The notes: generated by a model not told the origin, from the sequence alone. A DNA stretch of 6,871 nt from Chloroflexota bacterium (GCA_029777225.1 JAKOSR010000130.1:1-6871), one strand, 5' to 3'; counted from the stretch's first letter, positions 1-6,809 are shown. Numbers and translations are program-made.

Positions 1-2
1 AA

Positions 3-1646
3 AAGCTGGCGGAGACGTCCAAAGAATCCTCCCTGGCAGAAGATTTGTTTGGCCACCTGGCCATTGCGCCCACGGTGCTGCCTGAAGTGCCCGACAAACC
101 TGAACCCGAAGTGTCAGCTGAGGCACCAGAGGCGGAAATTCCCTCACAGGAGCTCGAAAAGGCACCAGAGCCTTCATTGGACAAAGACGAGGAAGAAATG
201 GAAGCAGTGGCGTTGCCTGGCCAACCTGAAGCCGTGGTCGCAGCCATCCAACCTGAAGAGGCCGCAGCTGAAAGCCTCGAACCAGTCGTGCGGGAGACGA
301 AACCCAAGGCTTCCATCCCAGTGGAGCAGATAAAACAAACCGCTTATAATGGCGTGGCTCGCAGCGCGGGCTGGCTTAAGAAAATGGAAGACAAGGCCGC
401 TTTGGCAATGGGGGAGGGGTCGGCCGCGCCAATGGAGACGGTGACCCCGGCTGCCCAACTGCCAGCCAGTGTGAAATTCCTGATTGCAATCCTGGTGCCC
501 ATTGTGGTGGTCGCGCTGGCCGCCATGCTCTTTAATGCCCGGGGACTGGAAGACCAGTATCAATACTTTTTGGCCCAGGCCCAGGCAGCCGCTGGCAATG
601 CCGTTCAAATGAATACGGCCGAATCGCAACGCGAAGGCTGGAACCAAACGCTGGCCTGGCTGGATAAGGCTGCGGCTTACCGGGTTTCTGACGAGGTCAC
701 CACCTTGCGCGCGCGGGCGCAGGCAGGGTTGGATGGACTGGACGGTGCTGTGCGCCTGGTGTACAAGCCGGCCTTCGACCCAGCGCTTTACCCCGGGCTT
801 TCCATTCAATCCATCATCCCTATCAACAACGATATTTACCTGCTGGATGGCAAAAGTGGTAAGGTGTTGCACATGGGTCTCAAAAGTGGGACATACGAGC
901 AGGACACCAGCTTTGTTTGCGGACCAGGCACCTATGAAGGCGTGTCGGTTGGCGCCTTGGTGGACGTCGCGGTCATCCCGATTAACAACCCGGCCAAGGC
1001 CCCCATCCTGGGGATTGACGCGAACGGGAACATCCTGTACTGCGCGATTGGCAGGACCCCCGTGGGGGTAAGCCTGATTGCGCCGGCAGCCGGCTGGGGA
1101 AAAATCCGGGGCATTTCCTTCGACAGTGGCCGCCTCTTCGTGATGGACCCAATCAATAATGTCGTCTGGATTTACCGCGGGTTTTCGACCCAATTCGACA
1201 GGGAGCCAGACTCGTATTTCGGGGACGTCCCAACCCGCCTGGGTACCGCCATTGGGCTGGCCGCGGGTGGCGACGAACTCTTCATCCTGTATGAAGACGG
1301 CCACACCTCCCATTGCCTGGCCTCCAACGTGACTGGAGAGCTGGAATGCCAGGACCCCTACCTGTTCCAGGATGGACGGCAGGGTGTGCCGGCCCTGGAT
1401 TTTACCGATTTGCGCTTCAGCAGGCTTTCCTATTCACCCCCTCCGGACCCCTCCATCTACTTCCTGGAACCTGCGAAGGCCGAGCTCTACCAGTTTAGCC
1501 TGCGCCTCAACCTGAACCGGATATTACGCGCATCCGGTGGCAGCACGCTGCTCCCCAGCAGACCGGTCACCGCTTTTTCCGTTAGTGCCAACCGGGTTGT
1601 GTTCCTGGCCTACGAAAACGCGCTCTACTCGGCGGTACTGCCGTAA
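3..1646 (+). CDS. Single-pass membrane protein with acidic cytoplasmic linker and propeller-like exterior domain (5' partial; possible C-terminal part of a PP2C-type phosphatase)
   Basis: The reading frame is open to the left edge with no stop, so the N-terminus lies outside the window; a TTG at 45 is a possible but unconvincing start, with no ribosome site before it. Visible parts, in order: about 140 residues rich in Pro, Glu and Ala, acidic and probably disordered; one membrane helix (nt 471-530, starting VKFLIAILVP); a helical stalk of about 65 residues containing LAWLDKAAAY, which resembles a TPR-like helix pair; then about 280 residues of short beta strands with recurring DIYLLDGKSGKVL-like and LFVMDPINNVVWIY-like units, as in beta-propellers. 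The exterior part has a few Cys. From family memory, Chloroflexota PP2C-type Ser/Thr phosphatases carry this tail (linker, helix, stalk, propeller), so the missing start may be a phosphatase domain; the window itself shows no catalytic motif. Likely orientation: linker inside, propeller outside. The stop is TAA at 1644. Confidence 0.8.
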   Translation, partial: KLAETSKESSLAEDLFGHLAIAPTVLPEVPDKPEPEVSAEAPEAEIPSQELEKAPEPSLDKDEEEMEAVALPGQPEAVVAAIQPEEAAAESLEPVVRETKPKASIPVEQIKQTAYNGVARSAGWLKKMEDKAALAMGEGSAAPMETVTPAAQLPASVKFLIAILVPIVVVALAAMLFNARGLEDQYQYFLAQAQAAAGNAVQMNTAESQREGWNQTLAWLDKAAAYRVSDEVTTLRARAQAGLDGLDGAVRLVYKPAFDPALYPGLSIQSIIPINNDIYLLDGKSGKVLHMGLKSGTYEQDTSFVCGPGTYEGVSVGALVDVAVIPINNPAKAPILGIDANGNILYCAIGRTPVGVSLIAPAAGWGKIRGISFDSGRLFVMDPINNVVWIYRGFSTQFDREPDSYFGDVPTRLGTAIGLAAGGDELFILYEDGHTSHCLASNVTGELECQDPYLFQDGRQGVPALDFTDLRFSRLSYSPPPDPSIYFLEPAKAELYQFSLRLNLNRILRASGGSTLLPSRPVTAFSVSANRVVFLAYENALYSAVLP

Positions 1647-1735
1647 AGCAGCCTGGCTGTTTGTAACGGATGAGGAATTGGTCCCATTTGTAAATTATTC
1701 TTGGGGTCGGAGAATCAACCTTGTTTGATTAAGAA

Positions 1736-1755
1736 TTGTTAACAAGGCGGCCGCC
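1736..1755. promoter_or_regulatory. Two abutting 10-bp palindromes upstream of the ATPase gene (possible operator)
   Basis: TTGTTAACAA (1736-1745) is a perfect palindrome and is followed without a gap by GGCGGCCGCC (1746-1755), also perfect. Together they cover the place where a -35 box would be expected for the -10 box at 1774. CCTTGTT (1719-1725) and AACAAGG (1741-1747) form a further 7-bp inverted repeat overlapping the first palindrome. There is no T tract after it, so it is not a typical intrinsic terminator for the preceding gene. A repressor or activator site is an inference from position and symmetry alone. Confidence 0.3.
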
Positions 1756-1773
1756 GGTCTTTCCACATTGATT

Positions 1774-1779
1774 TATAAT
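1774..1779 (+). promoter_or_regulatory. Probable -10 box (TATAAT) for the ATPase gene
   Basis: A consensus TATAAT lies 34 bases ahead of the chosen ATG at 1814, which would put the transcription start near 1786 with a leader of about 28 bases. No good -35 hexamer is found at 16-18 bases upstream: the stretch is the GC-rich palindrome ending at 1755. The promoter may therefore need an activator. Confidence 0.5.
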
Positions 1780-1813
1780 TTCCCTCATCTACATCATGGA
1801 CAGTGGAGGAATC

Positions 1814-4303
1814 ATGGAAATTAATGACAAAGAGTTTTTTTTCGGTCGCGCTTACGACCTGCAATCCAAGCAGGCCGATCCGGAAAAGCCCGTTTTTTAC
1901 GACCCCGCGGACCTGACCACGCACGGCGTCATCACCGGTATGACCGGCTCAGGCAAAACCGGCATGGGCATTGTCCTGCTTGAGGAAGCCGCGTTGCAGG
2001 GCATCCCGGCCATCCTGATTGACCCCAAGGGAGACCTGACCAATCACCTGCTCCATTTCCCCGATTTACTCCCAGCCGACTTTGCTGCATGGGTGGATGA
2101 GGATGCCGCTCGGCGCGACGGCAAGACGGCGCAGCAGGCCGGCGAAGAAGCCGCCGCAAGCTGGCAAAAAGGCCTGGCAGATTGGGGCATCGACAAGGCC
2201 CGCATTGAAAGACTGGCAAACGCGGTTGATTACGCAGTTTATACCCCTGGTTCCGATTCAGCCATCCCGGTCAGCATCCTCTCTTCGTTGAAGGCTCCGG
2301 CCGTCAGCTGGGAGGAAAACAAGGAAATGCTGCGGGAAAATATCAGCAGCACCGTCACCGCCCTGCTTGGCCTGGTGGGATTCAAGGACCTTGACCCGGT
2401 ACGCTCACGGGAACATATCCTGCTTTCCAATATCTTTGAAAACGCCTGGAGCAAGGGACAGGATTTGGACCTTGAAAACCTGATTCTCCAGACCCAGAAC
2501 CCACCCTTTGAGAAACTTGGGGTTTTGCCGGTCTCGAAGTTTTACCCGGAGAAGGACCGTTTTGAACTGTCCATGCTCCTAAACAACTTCATGGCCGCGC
2601 CGGCCTTCCAAAGCTGGTTGCAGGGCAAGCCGCTGGATGTGGGCTCCTTCCTGTATTCCCCAGACGGGAAACCGCGCCACAGTATCTTCTACCTGGCTCA
2701 CCTGGCGGACGCCGAGCGCATGTTCTTCATCACCCTGCTCTACTCCGCGGTGGAAACCTGGATGCGCAATCAGTCCGGCACGCAAAACCTGCGCGCGTTG
2801 GTCTACTTTGATGAAATCGTGGGTTACCTGCCCCCCATCGCCAATCCCCCCAGCAAGCCCATCATCCTGCGTATGCTGAAACAGGCGCGTGCCTTTGGCG
2901 TGGGTTTGGTGGTGGCCACTCAAAACCCAATTGACCTGGATTACAAAGCCCTTTCCAACACCGGCACCTGGATTATCGGCAAGTTGCAGACTGACCAGGA
3001 CAAACAGCGCCTGTTGGACGGGCTCGATAGCGTGGCCGGTAACCTGGACCGTGCCTACTTCGACAAAACCATTTCCGCGCTCGGAAAACGCGTGTTCCTG
3101 CTCCATAATGTGCACGCCAAGGCCCCCGTCATTTTCACCACCCGCTGGGCGATGAACTACCTGCCAGGGCCAATTACGCGCAACCGGCTGGACGAGCTAA
3201 ACAAGCTTGTGGATGCCGAGGGCAAGCTCGCTTCAAGCGCTGCCGTTTTGCCCTCTGGCGCGGCGTCTGTCAGCGCGGCCGAAGTCCGCGGAGGTGGCAA
3301 CGGCAACCTGCCCGGTGTGCAAACCGAGCCCACGCTTGGTTCGCAGGTCAACGTGCTCTACCTGCCGGTCAACCGGAACATCTCCGAAGCGATGGGCGAG
3401 GCTTCCCAGAATGGTGTCTCCAACCCGGGCAACCCGCTCTATCATTACGAGCCCTCCCTGTTTGGGCAGGCAACAATTTATTTTGCCAACCGCACCTATA
3501 ACCTGGATACACAATCCAAGGTGGCCGTCCGCCTACCCAGGCTGGAGGGACGTGGTCTTGTACGCTGGCAGGATTACATCATCGACCCGTTGGATACAAC
3601 CCGCCTGGAAAGCCGGCCTCTACCAAACGCGACCTTCGGGACCCTGGCTTATCCTTTTGATGATGAGAAAAACTTCGCGGACCTCTCCAAGGACTTCGCT
3701 GAGTGGATTTACCGTAGCAATACCCTGACCCTGTATACCAATGACTCCCTCAAGCTGACTTCCAAACCAGGCGAGACACGGGAAGACTTTGAAGCGCGCT
3801 GCGCGAAAGAGGGCTCCGGTGCTTCTTCCGAGGCGGTAAAAAAGATTCAAGATAAGTACGAAAAGCTCAAGCAGGCCATCGAAGTCAAGAAGATGAAGGA
3901 AGAGATGGAGCTGGAAAAGGATAAGAAGACCCTGAACCAGCGCCGCATGGAGGAAGCCGGCACCGGCCTTTCCACGGTGATTGGGCTGTTCTCCGGCCGC
4001 AAGAAGAGCATAAACAGCTCCCTGACCAAGCGCCGCCTGACCTCGACCGCTAAATCCAACGTGGATGAGTCGGAACAGATGATTAAGCTCTACGATGAAC
4101 AAGTGGCCGAGCTTGACCAGAAAATGCAGGAAGAATTGGCCGCTCTGAAAGAAAAGAGCACCTCCACCGCCGGCACCATCCGGGAGGTGACCGTCACCCC
4201 GCTCAAGAAGGATATCGTGGTTGAGCTGTTCGGGCTCGCCTGGTCACCTGTCTATGCGTTCAAACACGCGGACGGTTGGCTCAAGGTGGCCGGTTTCAAG
4301 TAA
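1814..4303 (+). CDS. HerA/VirB4-type (DUF87-like) P-loop ATPase with C-terminal coiled coils
   Basis: 829 residues. The ATG at 1814 is preferred because GTGGAGGA (1803-1810) sits just before it; an in-frame ATG at 1796 lacks a ribosome site. Motifs seen: Walker A GMTGSGKT (residues 42-49), DPKGD (about 70-74) after the second strand, Walker B LRALVYFDEI with the catalytic Asp-Glu at 333-334 (nt 2810-2815), and a sensor-like strand VVATQNPIDL near 366-375, followed by GKLQTDQDKQRLLDGL. This is the layout of hexameric RecA-fold motors of the HerA/VirB4/TraG group, which move DNA or protein. The N-terminal HAS-barrel of classic HerA is not evident, and no nurA nuclease gene adjoins it. After about residue 445 comes a Ser/Ala/Gly-rich linker (about 470-505), a region I do not recognise, a charged coiled coil (about 674-714), a basic stretch, a second coiled coil (about 749-784) and a short hydrophobic end containing LFGLAWSPVYAF. 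No membrane helix is obvious. The substrate is unknown. Confidence 0.85.
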   Translation: MEINDKEFFFGRAYDLQSKQADPEKPVFYDPADLTTHGVITGMTGSGKTGMGIVLLEEAALQGIPAILIDPKGDLTNHLLHFPDLLPADFAAWVDEDAARRDGKTAQQAGEEAAASWQKGLADWGIDKARIERLANAVDYAVYTPGSDSAIPVSILSSLKAPAVSWEENKEMLRENISSTVTALLGLVGFKDLDPVRSREHILLSNIFENAWSKGQDLDLENLILQTQNPPFEKLGVLPVSKFYPEKDRFELSMLLNNFMAAPAFQSWLQGKPLDVGSFLYSPDGKPRHSIFYLAHLADAERMFFITLLYSAVETWMRNQSGTQNLRALVYFDEIVGYLPPIANPPSKPIILRMLKQARAFGVGLVVATQNPIDLDYKALSNTGTWIIGKLQTDQDKQRLLDGLDSVAGNLDRAYFDKTISALGKRVFLLHNVHAKAPVIFTTRWAMNYLPGPITRNRLDELNKLVDAEGKLASSAAVLPSGAASVSAAEVRGGGNGNLPGVQTEPTLGSQVNVLYLPVNRNISEAMGEASQNGVSNPGNPLYHYEPSLFGQATIYFANRTYNLDTQSKVAVRLPRLEGRGLVRWQDYIIDPLDTTRLESRPLPNATFGTLAYPFDDEKNFADLSKDFAEWIYRSNTLTLYTNDSLKLTSKPGETREDFEARCAKEGSGASSEAVKKIQDKYEKLKQAIEVKKMKEEMELEKDKKTLNQRRMEEAGTGLSTVIGLFSGRKKSINSSLTKRRLTSTAKSNVDESEQMIKLYDEQVAELDQKMQEELAALKEKSTSTAGTIREVTVTPLKKDIVVELFGLAWSPVYAFKHADGWLKVAGFK

Positions 4304-4318
4304 ATCGATTAATGGAAA

Positions 4319-4356
4319 GCAAACAAAAAGCGCCGAAGCAGGCGCTTTTTGTTTGC
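4319..4356. terminator. Bidirectional intrinsic terminator shared by two convergent genes
   Basis: A perfect 16-bp inverted repeat, GCAAACAAAAAGCGCC at 4319-4334 and its complement at 4341-4356, encloses a 6-base loop (GAAGCA). The GC core next to the loop is followed by a run of five T on either strand, so it can end transcription both ways. It lies exactly 15 bases after the ATPase stop (4303) and 15 bases from the end of the minus-strand gene (4372). Confidence 0.92.
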
Positions 4357-4371
4357 CTCAGAAGGATGCAG

Positions 4372-5370
4372 TCAGTTGGCGGGTTCCGCGCTACTCACAC
4401 TGCCAAAGTTGTTCACCTCAATCGTCCAATCGCTGCCGGGATAAGCCTGCTGAAATAAAGCCAGATCGCTGGTGGTGAGGGAATAGGTTTGGCCATCGGC
4501 ATCAAACCAGATGGTGTAACGCGCGGTCTGGTCGCCGAAGCGCTGCGTGTTGGACAGGTTGGCAGTCGGCCAGGCTGGGTTAAGGTCATAGCCCGAAAGG
4601 CTGAGGGTATCCACGGTAGTCCAGGCCATCATGTTGTAGCGACAGTAATCCTCGTAGACCTGGTAATAGCAATCCTGCACCACTTCCCCAAAGCCGGTGC
4701 CGGTATCGACCGTGTAGGGCGTCCCGCAAACCTCGGTCGAATTGGGCTTGTACGTGTCCGAGTTGTAGCGGAATTGGGATTGGCAGTCAATGATGTCCGC
4801 GTCGCCAGGAAGGTCGCTCATCCAGCCACTGCCTTCCACCTGCTGCCAGGCTTCCACCACGATGGCACGTTCCCACTTCACAGAGCTGACTGTCGCGTTT
4901 AGCGCGCTGGTTTTGAAGAGTTGGCTGAGCACCACGAACATAAGCGCGCACAAACCCAGTACCAAAACCACGATCAGTATCAGCATACCTTTGGATATTT
5001 TCGGCCTGGCTGAGGTGGTTGGAGGAGGGGTTATCGCGGGAGTTTGGCCGGCGAGTTCCACCACTTCCCCGGTTGGCCGCGAGGTGGCCCCCACGGTCAA
5101 ATCCCCACCGCATTCAACACAAGTGGTCGCTGAGGCCAGGTTGCGCGTGCCGCAGAACGGACAATGCTTATCCGGCCCGGATTTTGCCATACGCAACAGC
5201 GCTTCATCCTTCACCAGGTTGAAGGTCTCCGGGTCCACTTTTTCAAACCGCACATTGATGGGTTGGGGAGCGCCGCAGCTGGTACAGGATTTAATCGCGC
5301 CGGGGTTCTTCGTCTGGCAGCTATCGCAGATCCAAACCAATTCGATGTAGCCCAAACTTTTTCTGGCCAT
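4372..5370 (-). CDS. Membrane-anchored double zinc-finger protein (RanBP2-type plus zinc ribbon) with Cys-containing exterior domain
   Basis: 332 residues from the ATG at 5370, chosen because AGGAG lies 5 bases ahead of it; an in-frame GTG at 5397 would add nine residues but has no such site. The first module, residues 13-32, fits W-x-C-x2-C-x3-N-x6-C-x2-C exactly (W13, C15, C18, N22, C29, C32), the RanBP2-type zinc-finger pattern. A second zinc ribbon has C70, C73, C84 and C87 (CPFCGT and CVECGG). A Pro/Thr-rich linker leads to one membrane helix (about 129-151). The remaining 180 residues, predicted outside the cell, hold four Cys (196, 215, 234, 243) that could form two disulfides, and many Tyr, Trp and Asp. 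The zinc modules would face the cytoplasm and probably bind protein or nucleic acid. I do not recognise the exterior domain. It has its own promoter, so it need not be co-transcribed with the membrane gene upstream. Confidence 0.85.
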   Translation of the reverse strand: MARKSLGYIELVWICDSCQTKNPGAIKSCTSCGAPQPINVRFEKVDPETFNLVKDEALLRMAKSGPDKHCPFCGTRNLASATTCVECGGDLTVGATSRPTGEVVELAGQTPAITPPPTTSARPKISKGMLILIVVLVLGLCALMFVVLSQLFKTSALNATVSSVKWERAIVVEAWQQVEGSGWMSDLPGDADIIDCQSQFRYNSDTYKPNSTEVCGTPYTVDTGTGFGEVVQDCYYQVYEDYCRYNMMAWTTVDTLSLSGYDLNPAWPTANLSNTQRFGDQTARYTIWFDADGQTYSLTTSDLALFQQAYPGSDWTIEVNNFGSVSSAEPAN

Positions 5371-5410
5371 AAATGCTCCTGTGGTGCTCGATAGCACTGG
5401 TCTGCACTTG

Positions 5411-5438
5411 ATTATAGTATATTGGCTCCCTGATTCAA
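5411..5438 (-). promoter_or_regulatory. Sigma70-type promoter for the zinc-finger membrane protein gene
   Basis: Read on the minus strand: -35 TTGAAT (5438-5433), a 16-base spacer, then -10 TATAAT (5416-5411). The transcription start would be near 5404, giving a leader of about 34 bases that contains the AGGAG ribosome site. The stretch 5371-5510 otherwise holds no gene. Confidence 0.65.
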
Positions 5439-5510
5439 CTGAAAAAGGAGCGCGCGCGTTCTACAAAACCTCGGAAATCACGCAAGCACGTGGAAGGCCA
5501 CGCGCGGGCG

Positions 5511-6116
5511 TCAGGCCTTGAGGGTGCGCTGGATGCTCATCAGTCCCAGCAACGCCAGCAGCGATTCCGCCCCAAAAAAGAGGGGGATGAAATAACGCGC
5601 TGAAAGGAACAACAGCACCAGCACTGGAATGGAGATGAGGGTCACGTAAAGCGGATGGCTGACCATCACCGCGAAGCCGTTTTTCCAGGCGAGTTTGAGC
5701 GAGCGTTCCTCCTGCAGGAACAGGCAGGCAAGGCTGAAAAATTGCCAACTTAACCAGAACACCCCGAGCAGGATTGAGAAACCGGTCAGTGCCGGGGCAA
5801 AGCTGTATTGGGTGTTGGCATAAAACCAGATGTTGAGACCTAATAGCGCCAGCACAACCGTGTTCACCATCCCCCAAACCAGATTGTTGCGAAAATCGGT
5901 CTTGAAGCCTTTCCAAAAGCCGGCCAGGCCGGTGCGCAGGCCATGCGTCAGGTCGCGGGCTTCATGAAAGACCCCAAACAGGGCCGCGGGGTACAAAACG
6001 ATGGTGAGGCTCAGCAGGATGGCAGCCAGGCAGACCAACGCCTGGTTGGACCAATCCTGCCACCAGGTTTTGGCCGCGTCCACAATCACTTGCCAGCCTT
6101 CCGCGATACCTAACAT
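5511..6116 (-). CDS. Five-helix DUF624/YesL-like integral membrane protein
   Basis: 201 residues; the ATG at 6116 is preceded by GAGGAG at a spacing of 6 bases. Hydrophobic segments lie at about residues 26-50, 77-100, 108-133, 155-172 and 174-194. The piece TIVLYPAALFGVFHEARD followed by a loop with FWKGFKTDFRNNLVWG matches the usual DUF624/YesL pattern, in which a Pro-Ala motif ends the first helix and a Phe/Trp-Lys/Arg-Asn stretch starts the second. YesL-like proteins are about this length and are often found near carbohydrate-use genes, but their molecular job is not established and no sugar genes are visible here. It lies upstream of the zinc-finger gene on the same strand with a 140-base gap containing a promoter for that gene; read-through from one into the other is possible, as no terminator is evident between them. 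Confidence 0.75.
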   Translation of the reverse strand: MLGIAEGWQVIVDAAKTWWQDWSNQALVCLAAILLSLTIVLYPAALFGVFHEARDLTHGLRTGLAGFWKGFKTDFRNNLVWGMVNTVVLALLGLNIWFYANTQYSFAPALTGFSILLGVFWLSWQFFSLACLFLQEERSLKLAWKNGFAVMVSHPLYVTLISIPVLVLLFLSARYFIPLFFGAESLLALLGLMSIQRTLKA

Positions 6117-6133
6117 GTCTGTCTCCTCGCCTG

Positions 6134-6144
6134 ATTATAATATA
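6134..6144. promoter_or_regulatory. Overlapping divergent -10 boxes in a 55-base intergenic region
   Basis: The stretch ATTATAATATA contains TATAAT on the plus strand (6136-6141), placed about 30 bases ahead of the hydrolase ATG, and TATATT (6144-6139) or TATAAT (6139-6134) on the minus strand ahead of the membrane-protein ATG. The minus-strand leader would be only about 10-16 bases. No clear -35 boxes are seen. If both are used, polymerase could occupy only one direction at a time. Confidence 0.45.
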
Positions 6145-6171
6145 GCCATATAGAAGAACGCGGGAGGCGGC

Positions 6172-6710
6172 ATGTTGGAAATTAAGAAAACGGTGCTGAT
6201 GGTCATTGATGCCCAGGGCAGGTTGGCGCGCGTGGTCTCGCAGAGCGAACTTGCCTGCCGGCAGGTGGTCCGCATGGTTACTGCCGCGGATCTGCTATCC
6301 ATCCCCGTGTTGTTAACCGCCCAGGCACCCGAAAAAATTGGCCACACCATCCCGGAAATCGCGGCCTTGTTAGCCGGGCAGTTGGAATATCCGCGGGTCA
6401 CATTCAGCGCGATGGGCGCGCCTGCCCTGGTGTCCGCGCTAGAAGAGTTGGCCCGCACGAGGTGCTGCTGTGTGGTTTTGAGACCCACATTTGCCTCTAC
6501 CAGGCCGCCATTGACCTGCTGGATGCTGGTTACGAACCCTGGCTGCTCACGGACGCCACCTCCTCCCGCAACCCGGCGGACAAGGAAACCGCGCTGCTGG
6601 AAATGTCCCGCTGTGGCGTGCATCTGACCACGGTGGAAATGGCTTTGTTTTCCCTGTTACGCGCCGCTGACCATCCTGCCTTCAAACAAATTTCAGCCTT
6701 AATCAAGTAA
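6172..6710 (+). pseudogene. Isochorismatase-family cysteine hydrolase, interrupted by an apparent one-base deletion
   Basis: The start ATG at 6172 follows GGGAGG (6162-6167). Residues 1-96 fit the N-terminal half of the family: the catalytic Asp in VLMVIDAQGRL (D13), the LLTAQAPEKIGHTIPEI segment, and TFSAMGAPAL. The frame then runs off into unrelated residues and stops at 6627. The C-terminal half is read one frame away from about 6459: VLLCGFETHICLYQAAIDLL, with the nucleophile Cys at nt 6492-6494, then WLLTDATSSR and a family-like end, stopping at TAA 6708. Adding one base near 6457-6461 (for instance ACG-GAG for ACGAG) restores 179 residues, the normal family length (ISOC1/ISOC2 or YcaC-like). 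As it stands the product lacks its Cys. The position of the catalytic Lys is Arg (R75 in PRVTFSA). A sequencing or assembly error is a real alternative to a true pseudogene. Substrates of such enzymes cannot be read from sequence. Confidence 0.8.
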
Positions 6711-6775
6711 TCCTTTTATGAAGCTGAATAGCAGGCGTTTTGCTGAAGGTTTCTAATGAAAAACCAACAGGAAGA

Positions 6776-6784
6776 TGCTATAGT
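6776..6784 (+). promoter_or_regulatory. Probable extended -10 promoter for the gene at the right edge
   Basis: TGCTATAGT is an extended -10 element (TG, one base, TATAGT at 6779-6784). No -35 box is needed in this class and none is seen. The transcription start would be near 6791, ahead of the GGAGG at 6801 and the ATG at 6810. The interval 6711-6775 holds nothing else I can support. Confidence 0.45.
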
Positions 6785-6809
6785 ATTTACTTGCATTCCT
6801 GGAGGCAAC

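Noticed and set aside
174..1313. Long open frame on the minus strand (379 codons)
   Set aside because: It lies entirely opposite the plus-strand membrane-protein gene. Its translation is His/Arg/Gly-rich with no domain pattern, while the plus-strand frame has a clear linker, membrane helix and strands. It is a by-product of GC-rich codon use.
1835..1842. Run of eight T near the start of the ATPase gene
   Set aside because: It encodes Phe-Phe-Phe in an intact frame. Slippage is possible in principle, but no alternative frame or product is indicated.
2579..3115. Minus-strand open frame of 178 codons inside the ATPase gene
   Set aside because: The plus strand here carries the Walker B and sensor motifs of the ATPase; the minus-strand translation has no recognisable motif or ribosome site.
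3620..4102. Minus-strand open frame of 160 codons with Leu-rich stretches
   Set aside because: It is the antisense of the Glu/Lys-rich coiled coil of the ATPase, which always reads as Leu/Phe-rich on the other strand.
4489..5350. Plus-strand open frames across the zinc-finger gene
   Set aside because: The minus-strand frame has the Cys motifs, membrane helix, ribosome site and promoter; the plus-strand frames show none of these.
5920..5932. Inverted repeat CCGGCC-A-GGCCGG
   Set aside because: Short, within the DUF624-like coding region and with a one-base centre; it encodes Ala-Gly residues and needs no regulatory explanation.
6254..6265. Perfect 12-bp palindrome CCTGCCGGCAGG
   Set aside because: It lies inside the hydrolase coding region, in GC-rich sequence where such palindromes arise by chance, and no second copy was noticed in the window.
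6135..6623. Minus-strand open frame of 162 codons over the hydrolase gene
   Set aside because: The plus strand shows family motifs in both halves, whereas this frame has none and would run through the divergent promoter.
6718..6756. Twelve-codon open frame ending next to an alternative ATG at 6756 (leader-peptide-like)
   Set aside because: No ribosome site, no regulatory codon run and no attenuator hairpin were seen; it is most likely chance.
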